A stretch of 64,000 bases of DNA from positions 5,648,387 through 5,712,386 of the forward strand of contig NZ_MPPL01000001.1 of NCBI RefSeq assembly GCF_001911425.1, in the 5' to 3' direction. A program made the position numbers and the translations under genes. The stretch comes from Mucilaginibacter polytrichastri (GTDB lineage Bacteria > Bacteroidota > Bacteroidia > Sphingobacteriales > Sphingobacteriaceae). Each line of letters opens with the position of its first letter. Within the stretch, counting starts at the first letter, position 1. Shown here one piece after another: positions 20,680-30,943 of this stretch. Under the pieces are notes generated by a model. It saw nothing but the letters and a program-made list of their open reading frames with translations, ran no database searches and was not told the DNA's origin.

Positions 20680-21456
20680 ATGAAAACATACGCCATCATA
20701 TCAGACATACATGGAAATCTGCATGCCCTGCTGGCCGTTTTAAGAGATATTAAAGCGCGCGAGATCGAAACGATAATCAACCTGGGGGATCACTTTTACG
20801 GTGCCTTAGAACCCGAAGGAGTGGCCGAGATACTGCGTGAAAATCCGATGATCAATATTCGTGGTAATACAGACCGCGCCATACTGGAAAGTCTGGAACG
20901 CGATGGCATGAAATCTGAAAAACCCGAAATGGAACGGGTTAAAGGAGAGATCTCTGAGAAAACCATTGAATGGATCAAAGCACTGCCGTTAACTGCTACC
21001 TGCGATAATGTTTTCTTTATTTGCCACGGCACTCCCGAATGCGATAACGAATACCTGCTGGAAGAAGTAACTGCCAATGGCGTATTTGTGTACAACGATG
21101 AAGATTTAATAGAGAAGGTAAAAGACATTAAAGAGCGCATTATCCTCTGCGGTCACTCGCATGTAAACCGTACCATCTATCTATCAAATGATAAAATAAT
21201 CCTGAACCCCGGCAGTGTAGGCTTGCCAGCTTATTTGGGTTCCGAAAAATATGAGCACCGTTTTGCCATGGAATCCATGACACCGCACGCCAAATATGCC
21301 ATAGTATACGTAAGCGGCGACCATGTGGATATAGAGCAGGTACAGATAACCTACGATTGGAAAACAGCATCTGAAATGGCCCGCAGCAACGGCAACCCCA
21401 ACTGGGCCGAGTTTCTGCTCCACGGCAGGATGCCGAAAGATTTGAGAGTGGGGTAG
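20680..21456 (+). CDS. Metallophosphoesterase family protein
   Basis: SDIHGNLHAL, NLGDHFYG, GNTDRAI, CGHSHVNR motifs. Confidence 0.92.
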   Translation: MKTYAIISDIHGNLHALLAVLRDIKAREIETIINLGDHFYGALEPEGVAEILRENPMINIRGNTDRAILESLERDGMKSEKPEMERVKGEISEKTIEWIKALPLTATCDNVFFICHGTPECDNEYLLEEVTANGVFVYNDEDLIEKVKDIKERIILCGHSHVNRTIYLSNDKIILNPGSVGLPAYLGSEKYEHRFAMESMTPHAKYAIVYVSGDHVDIEQVQITYDWKTASEMARSNGNPNWAEFLLHGRMPKDLRVG

Positions 21457-21515
21457 AGATAGTTTAGTAGCGGTAGCAGTCGTTCCACACAACGCGTCAT
21501 TGCTGTAAAGGTCAA

Positions 21516-22563
21516 GTAATTCGGTAACAGAATTAGCTTTATACAATTAAAGCTAACGTTATGCGGAACATTAATAATGACCTCACCTTAAAACGGAACT
21601 ATTTAAGTAAATATCGTTTTCTAATTGGAGAGTATGAACAGGTAAAGCGCGGGGAGCACCCTGTATTCAGATTTGCCAAAGATTTCTATTTGGCTCATGA
21701 TACAGATGCAAGGGCTTTTTTAAAGTATTACAATCTTTTCAAACAGTCTGGTAATGAAAATGATCTGTTGCCAGGCAAGCGCGGACCTAAGTATGGGAAC
21801 CGCAGGCCATCTGATGAAGATGAGCAGCAGATATTAAACCTTCGGGACCGGGGTTGCAATAAGTTTGAGATCACGAATCAACTTAAACAGAAATCAAATA
21901 ACTTTACACCATCACCATCAGGGGTATACAACGTCCTGAAGCGGCATAACCGGAATCGTTTAAAGCCGGCAGACCGGGAATTAAAGGTAAAGATCATTAA
22001 GGAACGTATGGGCCAGTTAGGGCATATCGACTGTCATCACTTAAGCAAAAGTGTGATCAGGGGGCAAAACAGGAAGCTTTATCTGCTGTGTGTGCTGGAT
22101 GATTATTCACGCGTAGCCTGGGCGCAGGTGATGGAGGACATCACCGCACTAACCACCATGTTTACTGCTATGCATTGCATGCAGGCAATCAAAAGAGAGT
22201 TCGGTATCCAGTTCGAGGAAATGATCGCAGATAACGGGCCTGAATTTGGGCCAGCTGGCAGTCAAAACAAAAACAAGCACCCGTTTGAAAGAATGCTAAT
22301 GGAAACCGGCATTAAACGCCGTTACATGAAACCCTACAGGCCACAAACCAACGGCAAGGTTGAACGCTTTTGGAGGACATTAAAAGAAGATCTTATCGAA
22401 GAAACAGATTTTGATACCCTGCAAGAGTTAGAAGACGAATTGTTAAAATATCTTGTTTATTACAATTGGGAAAGACCGCATCAAGGCATTAACGGCAAAA
22501 AACCTATCGAAATGTGCACCCTAAACAACAAATAATAAATACCTAATTCTGTTACCGAATTAC
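21516..22563 (+). mobile_element. Insertion sequence, IS481-like, with perfect 21-bp terminal inverted repeats
   Basis: GTAATTCGGTAACAGAATTAG at 21516-21536; exact reverse complement at 22543-22563; encloses one DDE transposase ORF. Confidence 0.88.
21561..22535 (+). CDS. DDE transposase with integrase catalytic core (IS481-like)
   Basis: rve-type motifs GHIDCHHL, IADNGPEFG, QTNGKVERFWRTLKED, N-terminal HTH-like region. Confidence 0.88.
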   Translation: MRNINNDLTLKRNYLSKYRFLIGEYEQVKRGEHPVFRFAKDFYLAHDTDARAFLKYYNLFKQSGNENDLLPGKRGPKYGNRRPSDEDEQQILNLRDRGCNKFEITNQLKQKSNNFTPSPSGVYNVLKRHNRNRLKPADRELKVKIIKERMGQLGHIDCHHLSKSVIRGQNRKLYLLCVLDDYSRVAWAQVMEDITALTTMFTAMHCMQAIKREFGIQFEEMIADNGPEFGPAGSQNKNKHPFERMLMETGIKRRYMKPYRPQTNGKVERFWRTLKEDLIEETDFDTLQELEDELLKYLVYYNWERPHQGINGKKPIEMCTLNNK

Positions 22564-22857
22564 ATAACCCTTACAATTGCGAGGTACGAAGCAATCTCAG
22601 ACCTATTATTACTAATCTCAATAACGCAGAAAATCCATTTTACATTAGGAATGGTAACGTTTAATGAATCGTCAGTGGATGTCAATTTCTTTTTCTCTCA
22701 AAAGCAAAGTGACACAAAGAAAAAGTCGTGGCTGCTCAATTTTCTTTGAAAGTGTGTGCTTTGGCTAATGTGTAGCCATCCGAAAATTAAGATGCCACAA
22801 TTATTAGCTTATTAAAGGTTCTTCGGGACAGTTTCTTAACAAGTATTAAAAATTTGT

Positions 22858-22935
22858 CAATTGCGAACAATGGCGTGGCAATCTCGTCGTATACTAATTA
22901 AGCGACGAGATTGCTTCGTGCCCCGCAATTATAGA
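22858..22935. repeat. REP-like palindromic repeat
   Basis: Perfect 12-bp arms GCAATCTCGTCG (22878-22889)/CGACGAGATTGC (22903-22914), flanked by AATTGCG-type ends. Confidence 0.7.
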
Positions 22936-22940
22936 TGGAA

Positions 22941-23489
22941 TTAAAAAGGGCTCACAAAGTCAGCAAATGCAGGCAGCAATTCATCTTTCGGCGAAAGCAA
23001 TACCTCTGTATCTGCAATACCCCAGCCGATACCCAATGATGGATCATTCCAGATCACGCCAATTTCTGATGCTTTATCGTAGAAGTTGGTTACCTTGTAA
23101 GTAAAAATGGTATTATCTTCCAGCGTTGCAAAACCATGCAAAAAGCCGGGCGGTACCCAAAATTGTTTATGGTTATCGCCGCTCAATTCGATGCTCACAT
23201 GTTGGCCGTATGTTGGCGAATTTTTGCGGATATCGACAGCAATATCTAATACGCTGCCTTTTAATACGCGTACTAACTTACCTTGTGCAAATGGATTAGC
23301 CTGGCCGTGTAACCCACGTAGCGCACCTTTTTGAGAGAATGATTGGTTATCCTGCACAAAATCTGCGGTGATGCCTATGTCGGCAAATTTTTGCTTGTTA
23401 TAGCTTTCGTAAAAATAACCTCGGTCATCCGGAAAAATGCGTGGTTCAAGTATCAGTAAGCCTTCAATGGCAGTGGTTGTAACAGTCAT
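22941..23489 (-). CDS. rfbC: dTDP-4-dehydrorhamnose 3,5-epimerase
   Basis: RmlC motifs (FVQDNQSFSQKGALRGLHGQ, VPPGFLHGFATLED). Confidence 0.94.
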   Translation of the reverse strand: MTVTTTAIEGLLILEPRIFPDDRGYFYESYNKQKFADIGITADFVQDNQSFSQKGALRGLHGQANPFAQGKLVRVLKGSVLDIAVDIRKNSPTYGQHVSIELSGDNHKQFWVPPGFLHGFATLEDNTIFTYKVTNFYDKASEIGVIWNDPSLGIGWGIADTEVLLSPKDELLPAFADFVSPF

Positions 23490-23492
23490 AAG

Positions 23493-23801
23493 TTAGTTTA
23501 TTTGCTCCATTAACGTATTAAACAATACAAAGCGGTTTTCGAATTGCTGGTTATGGGCAATATGTAGCGGGTTCATGTGGTAAAGCATAAAATGCTCATG
23601 TTTATCCACATGGTCTGTAAAATACTGGATGCAGTAGGTAACGCCTTCATTGGGCGAATTAAGCACCCTTAATATCTGGTGCGATTGGAAATCGCCGGTG
23701 GCAATAATATTAGCAATATGGTTTTCTTTTACCCATGCAAGCCATTGCTCGTGGATGCCTTCGTCAACAACAAAGGTTTCGTTATAAATGATCATTAGCA
23801 C
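23493..23801 (-). CDS. DUF4286 family protein
   Basis: MIIYNETFVVDEGIHEQWLAWVKENHI-type N-terminus (likely start a few codons in). Confidence 0.8.
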   Translation of the reverse strand: MLMIIYNETFVVDEGIHEQWLAWVKENHIANIIATGDFQSHQILRVLNSPNEGVTYCIQYFTDHVDKHEHFMLYHMNPLHIAHNQQFENRFVLFNTLMEQIN

Positions 23802-23812
23802 AAAAATATAAA

Positions 23813-25624
23813 TTAAGATGAACTGTCGGGCTTATCTCCGCGTAATAATCTGAAACGTTTACGGGCCTCATTTATCCACAAGCTGCCGGGATAATCTGTG
23901 ATAATTTTTTGATAGTAAGTTTTAGCCTGCGCCTTGTCGTTTAATTGGTTATCATAAATATCGCCCAGCATGTAAACAGCATCATCGGCCCATAAGTCAA
24001 ACTTGTGGGTTTCGGCAATTTGTTTAAGCGCGGTAATGGCTGTTTGATAATCTTTTTGCTGTATATAAATGCGTGCCCTGGCCATCAGGATATCATCTGC
24101 CAGTGAGTTGCCCGGATATTTTTTATCGATGCTATCCAATGTGATCAGCGCTTTTTGGGGTTGCTCTTTAAAGATCCACAGATCGGCACGGGCGTACATA
24201 CGCAGGGCATTGCCGGTGGTATCAAACGTGGTATTATCGGTAATCATGAGCGACAGGTTAAGCGCATCATTGGCTATGAGTTGCGAGGTGGCTGCTTTTA
24301 AAACATCCAGCTGGCCTTTGGCCCAAACAAAATCGCCGGTATAGTAAGCCAGCTTAGCATTACGAAAGGTAGCGTCCTGCCCAACAGGCGTACCCGGATT
24401 AGCTTTCTCTACCTGGCTGTAAATCAAAGTGGCTTCCCAGGGCTGGTTGTCCATCAGGTAAATATCACCCAGATCTAACTTGGACGACGATACTGTACCC
24501 GGCCGCGTACCGGCTATATTGATGGTTTCTAACAGTAGTTTTTCGGCATCTTTATATTTGTGCAGTTTAAACGCCTGCAGGTTAGCCAGCTTTTGCATGG
24601 CAAAGGCCGTGCTGCCGTTGCGGCCAAATTCGTTCAATAAAGAAAGGTAATCTTGCTCAAGGCCCAGCAAATCGGCCTCTGTGTATTTGCCCGAGGTGAT
24701 CTTTTGATTTTTAACATCTATCAGGTCAATTTTAGATGGAATGTAAAATGGGTCATCTTTAGTGCCTTCGAGGATGAAGTTATACCCGCGTATAGCTTCA
24801 TCATAAGCGCCTAAGCTGGCCAGTGTACGGCTTAGGTCGTAGATACTGCTGCCTTTATCATTGCGCCGGCGGCTTAGGGCTAAAGCCTGGTTAAGCGCCT
24901 GGTCGTATTGCTTTTGCTGCATGTACTGCCAGGTAAGCAGGTCGGCGTAAATGGTTGCCTCCGGTTGTTTCTGGATGCGTTTTAGTAATTCAAACTTCAA
25001 CACGTTATAATCACCCTCGCCCTCATAGGCTGTTGCGAAAATATTTTCGGCCTGGTTTAAATAACCGGGGTTGGCCGGTAAAAAGTTAAGATACTCATTG
25101 GTTAATGCTTCCTTATCGCGCTTGTAACGGTACAGGCTGATGAGTTCGAGCGCATATAATTGATCATTATGCAGCAGCTTGCGGCCTTGCAAAAATATTT
25201 TGATGGCATAATCTGCATTTTCAGACTGGTAAAACTGCGCTGCCAGGTTACCTATAATGCCCTGGTCGGCGGGTAGGTTTTTAACCAGGTTGTCATAAGC
25301 TTCATCTGCTTTAGCGGTATTGCCCTGTTCGCGGTATATGCGGCCAAGCGCAATGGTGTACTGGTAATCGGCGGGGTGCTTACGGAGAAGTTTTTTGGTA
25401 ATGCTCTCGGCTTCGTCAAATTTTTTGAGGCCAATGAGGCTGTTTACGTAATAGCTGAAATAATTCTCGTTATCCTGTTTGTAAAGTTTCTGATAGATAT
25501 CGAACGCTTTTTGCTGCTCGCCGTTAAGATTATATTGCTGGGCAAGCTGCAAATCACTGCTTTGTGCCAGCACCTTTATACAGGTAAACAGGCTTATGGC
25601 TATTAATGCGTAAAATCGCTTCAT
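23813..25624 (-). CDS. Tetratricopeptide repeat protein
   Basis: Signal peptide and repeated TPR-type helices over 603 aa. Confidence 0.88.
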   Translation of the reverse strand: MKRFYALIAISLFTCIKVLAQSSDLQLAQQYNLNGEQQKAFDIYQKLYKQDNENYFSYYVNSLIGLKKFDEAESITKKLLRKHPADYQYTIALGRIYREQGNTAKADEAYDNLVKNLPADQGIIGNLAAQFYQSENADYAIKIFLQGRKLLHNDQLYALELISLYRYKRDKEALTNEYLNFLPANPGYLNQAENIFATAYEGEGDYNVLKFELLKRIQKQPEATIYADLLTWQYMQQKQYDQALNQALALSRRRNDKGSSIYDLSRTLASLGAYDEAIRGYNFILEGTKDDPFYIPSKIDLIDVKNQKITSGKYTEADLLGLEQDYLSLLNEFGRNGSTAFAMQKLANLQAFKLHKYKDAEKLLLETINIAGTRPGTVSSSKLDLGDIYLMDNQPWEATLIYSQVEKANPGTPVGQDATFRNAKLAYYTGDFVWAKGQLDVLKAATSQLIANDALNLSLMITDNTTFDTTGNALRMYARADLWIFKEQPQKALITLDSIDKKYPGNSLADDILMARARIYIQQKDYQTAITALKQIAETHKFDLWADDAVYMLGDIYDNQLNDKAQAKTYYQKIITDYPGSLWINEARKRFRLLRGDKPDSSS

Positions 25625-25772
25625 TCAAATCAAAAATACTTAATAAATGCAATACATTCATCTGTAATTAATAACGCCATAAACGGGTAAAATTGTAGTG
25701 ACAATTTTGTAGCTAATGATTAAATTTACCTAATTTGACCTAATTGAATACGAGCAGAGCCGTTAGTGCAAC

Positions 25773-27668
25773 ATGATAAACCATTTTAAATTATTTTTTC
25801 TAAGCCTTATAATTATCGCTATAAGCTCGTGTAAGCAACAACAGGTTAGGCAAATACCCGTGCGCGATTTCTTTAAAACGCCGGAGAAAACATTCTTTAA
25901 ACTATCGCCGGATGGTAAGTATATATCTTATTTAAAACCCTATAAGGAGAAGCAGAACCTGTTTGTTAAATCGCTGGCAGATGGCAAGGAAGTAATGGCA
26001 ACTTCTTTTACCGACTACGGTATCCGCGATTACTCATGGACGTATAATAACCAGATTGTGCTAAGCCAGGACATTATTGCTTTAGACCAGTTTAAGGTTT
26101 ATGCCATTGATATAGCCACGTTTAAATTGCGCGAAGTACTTTCGCTGGGCACTAACGTGAGGCTTAGGGTATTGAACAGGGGGCGGTTTAATCCCGATAT
26201 TATTACCTGTAGTTTAAACAAACGCGACCCGGCAAATGCCGATGTTTACCGTTTAAATATCCGCACCGGCGAACTAAAACCATACCTCATAAACCCCGGT
26301 AATATAACCGATTGGTTTCCTGATGCTGATGGTAAAATAAGGCTGGTGCAAGCCTCTGACGGGGTAAACAGAACCATCTTATTTCGTAAGGATGAAAATA
26401 CCACGTTTAAGCCCATTATTGTAAGCAATTTTAAGGATATGGTGCAGCCTATTGCGTTTACCGGCACCAAAAATAACTTCTACGCGCTATCAAACATAAA
26501 CCGCGACAAAGCAGCACTGGTTGAAATAAATGCCGAGAACGGGCACGAAGAAAAGGTGCTTTTTGCAACTCCGCGTGGCGACGTGGAAGATTGGGGCTAC
26601 TCTAAAAAGAGCAAGCAAATAGAATATGTTGCCTGGAATGATGATAAGCCGCAGATTCACTTTTTAAGTAATGATGCACAGCGCCTTTACAATACGCTTA
26701 TTAGGCAATTGCCGGGCAACGATGTAAAGGTAGCCGACAGGGACAGCGCCGAACAAAAATTTATTATCAGCAGCAGTACTGATACCAACCCCGGCTCGTT
26801 TTACCTGTATGAAAGCGATACGCAAAAATTAACCAAATTGGGCGATGTAAACTCGGATATTAAGCCTGACGAACTTTGCGGAATGAAACCTGTGAGCTTT
26901 AAAGCGTCTGATGGGCTAAATATTAAAGGATATTTAACCCTGCCACAGGGAGATAAAAATACAAACCTGCCTGTGGTAGTTTTGCTGTTGCGAAATAATT
27001 TGTGGAGCAGAACCAGCTGGGGGTATAACGCCGAAGCGCAGTTTTTGGCTAATAGGGGTTATGCTGTTTTCCAGATAAATTACCGTGGCTGCATGGGCTA
27101 TGGCAAGGCTTTTCATAGCGCCGGCTTTAAGCAGGTGGGAGGTAAAGTACAGCAGGATATTACCGATGGCGTACATTGGTTAATTAATCAAAAAATAGCC
27201 AATCCTAAGAAGATAGCGATGTTTGGCAGCGGCTTCGGTGGTTTCTCGGCCCTTTATGGCATGTCATTCCATCCCGAACTTTATAATTGCGGGGTGATAC
27301 AATACGGCCTCATTAACTTTTTTACTTATATTAAAGATGCACCGCCGTTTTTAAAGCCCTATTTAAAAATGACCTATGAAATGGTGGGCAACCCCGAAAC
27401 AGATGCCGACCAGTTGCGGGCTATATCGCCGGTGTTTCATGCTGATAAAATTAAGGCTCCTTTGCTGATATTTCAGGGTGCTAAAGACCCGCGGGCAAAC
27501 ATTAGCGAACTTAACCAATACGTGCGCGAGTTGAAGCGGCGTAATGTGGCGGTTACTTATGTGCTTAAAGAAAACGAGCGGACTTATTTCCGCAGCGAAC
27601 ATAACCGTACCCAGATGTACACCGATATAGAAAAATATCTGGATGATAATATGCATGGGAAACCATAA
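25773..27668 (+). CDS. S9 family prolyl oligopeptidase-like peptidase
   Basis: Beta-propeller-like N-terminus and C-terminal hydrolase (FGSGFGGFSALYGM, FQGAKDPRANISE). Confidence 0.88.
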   Translation: MINHFKLFFLSLIIIAISSCKQQQVRQIPVRDFFKTPEKTFFKLSPDGKYISYLKPYKEKQNLFVKSLADGKEVMATSFTDYGIRDYSWTYNNQIVLSQDIIALDQFKVYAIDIATFKLREVLSLGTNVRLRVLNRGRFNPDIITCSLNKRDPANADVYRLNIRTGELKPYLINPGNITDWFPDADGKIRLVQASDGVNRTILFRKDENTTFKPIIVSNFKDMVQPIAFTGTKNNFYALSNINRDKAALVEINAENGHEEKVLFATPRGDVEDWGYSKKSKQIEYVAWNDDKPQIHFLSNDAQRLYNTLIRQLPGNDVKVADRDSAEQKFIISSSTDTNPGSFYLYESDTQKLTKLGDVNSDIKPDELCGMKPVSFKASDGLNIKGYLTLPQGDKNTNLPVVVLLLRNNLWSRTSWGYNAEAQFLANRGYAVFQINYRGCMGYGKAFHSAGFKQVGGKVQQDITDGVHWLINQKIANPKKIAMFGSGFGGFSALYGMSFHPELYNCGVIQYGLINFFTYIKDAPPFLKPYLKMTYEMVGNPETDADQLRAISPVFHADKIKAPLLIFQGAKDPRANISELNQYVRELKRRNVAVTYVLKENERTYFRSEHNRTQMYTDIEKYLDDNMHGKP

Positions 27669-27679
27669 CCTTGTAGTTG

Positions 27680-29332
27680 ATGAAACCACAGCAACAGGGC
27701 TATCAGAAAAACTTCTCGCTAATTATTGCATTTTTCGTCCTGATTTCGGTGACGCTTGTTGTAGCACTCATTATTGTATATAACCTTACCCAGCGCTATG
27801 TTGAAAACGAGTTTGCATCAAAAAAAATAGATGTACTGGAGCAAACGCTGAAACCCTACAATGACCTTTACCTTAATAAGGTATATGAAATTACATCTTA
27901 CCAGGGGTTCTTAGATTCGGCTTCGGCGGGCAAATATTCTGCAACGGTTTTTAAGGATTATCCTTTTGTAAAACGCACCGTTTTTTATGATGTACGCATT
28001 GGCAATGAACTGGTAGAGCCGGGGTCTAAAAAGTATCGTCTCGGTATTAGCGTAAAATCTATATACGAGTATACATTAAACAAGCAAAAACGCTTAACCG
28101 GCACCCGCATGCCCGATGTTGAGGATATCAATTTCAGGCAAATGGCTGCCAAATTCAGCTATTACATTGCCAATGCCGATACCTCCAGGGCGCCCAACCC
28201 CGATGAGATTTATAAGACATTTTATGATATTAAGCCCGATAAGGTAAGTTACCTTAACATACCTCGCAGGCAGGAGATAAAGGCATACCGCAACTTGCAG
28301 CAAACCGGGCAAACATCATCGTTTTACAAACAAAACATGATGACTTTTTACCTTGACCCATATGCCTTGCATGTTGCCAACCCACACCCCGAACTATATC
28401 AGCAAATTAGTATTAAGCCGGTAGTTTATGATCCGCTTGATAATAATGATAATAAGCAGCAGTATGTTACCGAGCTGGCTTTCCCCGGTGCGTTTTCTGA
28501 TTACAAGCTGTACTTTATGGCATCTACTAATTATTTGCAGGGCGAAATTAACCGCAGGTTTATGCCAACCGGCGCTATCGTTTTTCTGATATACTTTGTA
28601 CTGGTGTTTATAGGGTGGCTTATTTACCGTAACCTGAGCACCAACCTCAAGATCTTTAAACTGCAGTATGATTTTATTAACAACTTTACCCATGAGTTTA
28701 AAACGCCGGTAAGTGTGATAAAAATTGCAGGCTCTAACCTGCGCAGCGAGGCCGAACTTACCGAACGACAGCGTAAACACTACGGCCGCATATTGGATGA
28801 AGAAGCCGACCGCCTAAATGATTTGATGAACAAACTGCTTTCTTTTACACAGATAGAAAACCGGTCTATCAACATTAAGCGCAAAGAAGTAAATATTGAA
28901 GAGTTTGTAAAGGGATTTATCGAAACCTTCCGGATTAAATATCCCGATTTTAAAACCGATTATAAGATTGAGGGCGTTGATAAGTTTTATACAGACCCGG
29001 TTTTGCTGGGCAGTATATTTCAAAACCTGATAGAAAACGCCTACAAATATTCGCATCCGCAGCATAAAGAATTGTTCATAAGCGTTATACACGAAAAACG
29101 GGATATTGTATTTACATTTATAGACAAAGGCATTGGGATACCTAAAAGCGAGATTAAAAATATATTCAAGAAATTTTATCGCATAGAGAATAAGTACAAT
29201 CAGAATGGTAGCGTAGGCCTCGGTTTGGCGTTCTGTAAAGAACTGGTTAATTTTATGAACGGAGATATCACCGTTAAAAGTGAACTGAACCAGGGATCGG
29301 AGTTTACGGTTACCTTACCATACGAAATATAA
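27680..29332 (+). CDS. Sensor histidine kinase
   Basis: NFTHEFKTPVSVI H-box, NLIENAYKYS N-box, DKGIGIP, GLGLAF. Confidence 0.95.
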   Translation: MKPQQQGYQKNFSLIIAFFVLISVTLVVALIIVYNLTQRYVENEFASKKIDVLEQTLKPYNDLYLNKVYEITSYQGFLDSASAGKYSATVFKDYPFVKRTVFYDVRIGNELVEPGSKKYRLGISVKSIYEYTLNKQKRLTGTRMPDVEDINFRQMAAKFSYYIANADTSRAPNPDEIYKTFYDIKPDKVSYLNIPRRQEIKAYRNLQQTGQTSSFYKQNMMTFYLDPYALHVANPHPELYQQISIKPVVYDPLDNNDNKQQYVTELAFPGAFSDYKLYFMASTNYLQGEINRRFMPTGAIVFLIYFVLVFIGWLIYRNLSTNLKIFKLQYDFINNFTHEFKTPVSVIKIAGSNLRSEAELTERQRKHYGRILDEEADRLNDLMNKLLSFTQIENRSINIKRKEVNIEEFVKGFIETFRIKYPDFKTDYKIEGVDKFYTDPVLLGSIFQNLIENAYKYSHPQHKELFISVIHEKRDIVFTFIDKGIGIPKSEIKNIFKKFYRIENKYNQNGSVGLGLAFCKELVNFMNGDITVKSELNQGSEFTVTLPYEI

Positions 29333-29335
29333 TAT

Positions 29336-30025
29336 ATGAATCAAGAAATAAAAATTGCGCTGGTTGAAGACGATGAGAACCTGCGTTTTCTGGTGTCGGA
29401 AAGATTACAGACCGAAGGTTACCGTGTTTTAGAAGCATCAAATGGTGACGATGCCGAAAAAATGATTATGGAAGAAAACCCCGACATTGTGTTGTTAGAC
29501 TGGATGCTGCCGGGTAAACAAGGATCTGAAGTTTGCGAAAACATCCGCAAAAATGGTTTCGATAAGCTGGTAATTATGATGACTGCCAAAGCGCAGGATG
29601 TAGATAAGATAGAGGCTTATAATTTTGGCGTATCAGATTATATTACCAAACCATACAATATGGACGTATTGGTAGCGATGATTGATAACAAGATCAAATT
29701 TTCGTTAAACAACGATAAGCCCGAAACTTACCGCTTTGCCAATATGGAGCACCACCCCAATACCCACCTGCTGATAAAGGATGGTAAAAAGGTAGAGCTT
29801 ACCATTTTAGAGAACCGTATTTTATTATACTTTCTGAAAAACCGCAACAAGGTTATTAACCGCGAAGAGCTGATGATGGAAGTATGGGGTTACAATGCTG
29901 ATGTAAACACCCGTACACTGGATATGCACATTGTAAGGCTGCGTAAAAAAATTGAAGACAACCCGGATTCGCCGCAATACCTGCAAACCGTTAGGGGAGT
30001 AGGCTATAAGTTTGCGCACGATTAA
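29336..30025 (+). CDS. OmpR-family response regulator
   Basis: Receiver domain (VLLDWMLPGKQG) and winged-helix (RTLDMHIVRLRKKIED, QTVRGVGYKF). Confidence 0.95.
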   Translation: MNQEIKIALVEDDENLRFLVSERLQTEGYRVLEASNGDDAEKMIMEENPDIVLLDWMLPGKQGSEVCENIRKNGFDKLVIMMTAKAQDVDKIEAYNFGVSDYITKPYNMDVLVAMIDNKIKFSLNNDKPETYRFANMEHHPNTHLLIKDGKKVELTILENRILLYFLKNRNKVINREELMMEVWGYNADVNTRTLDMHIVRLRKKIEDNPDSPQYLQTVRGVGYKFAHD

Positions 30026-30140
30026 TTAATAATTTGTTGATTTTAAGCATGTTGCATAGTTGTTTAAAAAATATATTGCTGTTGCTGCAACCTGTTACTT
30101 AAAACAGGCGTCTTAATATTGAATAAAAAATAAAAAGACC

Positions 30141-30848
30141 ATGAAAGTACTGACCAAAATATTTTTTGCCCTGTTATTAATAGCGGGTGTTAATAGTGCA
30201 TTTGCAGATACGCAAGACCGCCACCTTACAGGCTTTAAAGCTGTAGACGTGGCTGGATCATTTGATGTATACATTACCCAGGGGAACACAGAATCTGTTA
30301 AAGTGGAAGCCCCAAGCGATGTAATGGACCGTATAAAAACTGAAGTGCAGGATGGCGTGCTTAAAATTTACAATAAACGTAACGCTGATTGGAACTTTAA
30401 CTGGTTTGGTGGTAATCATAAAAAAATGATCGTCTATGTAACCGCTAAAGATTTAAATGCGGTAACTGTTTCCGGATCGGGCGATGTTTCTTTTAAAGAC
30501 GGTATTACTACAAGTTCTTTAAAATTAAGAGTTAGCGGTTCGGGCGATATGAGCGGTAAGGTGCAGGTTAAAGATTTGCAAACCAGTGTTTCGGGCTCGG
30601 GCGATGTACGCCTTATCGGCAGCGCAACAAGCTCCGATGTGCGCGTGTCTGGCTCTGGTGATTACAGAGGAGGCGATTTAACTACGTTAAGTACTGCAGT
30701 TCATGTATCCGGCTCTGGCGATGCCTCTGTAAATGCAAGCACAAAAATCGATGCATCAGTATCGGGTTCGGGCGATATCCGCTACAGCGGTGGTGCCAAA
30801 AGTGTTTCAAAATCTAAATCAGGAAGCGGCGATATTCACGGGAGTTGA
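30141..30848 (+). CDS. GIN-domain (DUF2807) secreted protein
   Basis: Signal peptide plus seven SGSGD repeats typical of head GIN-domain proteins. Confidence 0.9.
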   Translation: MKVLTKIFFALLLIAGVNSAFADTQDRHLTGFKAVDVAGSFDVYITQGNTESVKVEAPSDVMDRIKTEVQDGVLKIYNKRNADWNFNWFGGNHKKMIVYVTAKDLNAVTVSGSGDVSFKDGITTSSLKLRVSGSGDMSGKVQVKDLQTSVSGSGDVRLIGSATSSDVRVSGSGDYRGGDLTTLSTAVHVSGSGDASVNASTKIDASVSGSGDIRYSGGAKSVSKSKSGSGDIHGS

Positions 30849-30900
30849 TTTTTAGTGAATGGTTGATTAAGTTCAAATTCGCTAACCAATCAATTCAATA

Positions 30901-30939
30901 AAAAGCAGGCTTCAATTGTATTGGGGCCTGCTTTTTTTT
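30901..30939. terminator. Rho-independent terminator
   Basis: AAAAGCAGGC...GCCTGCTTTTTTTT. Confidence 0.8.
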
Positions 30940-30943
30940 AGTC

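Noticed and set aside
30141-30848. CRISPR-like periodic repeats
   Set aside because: The periodic sequence is the coding SGSGD repeat of a GIN-domain protein; there are no spacers or cas genes.
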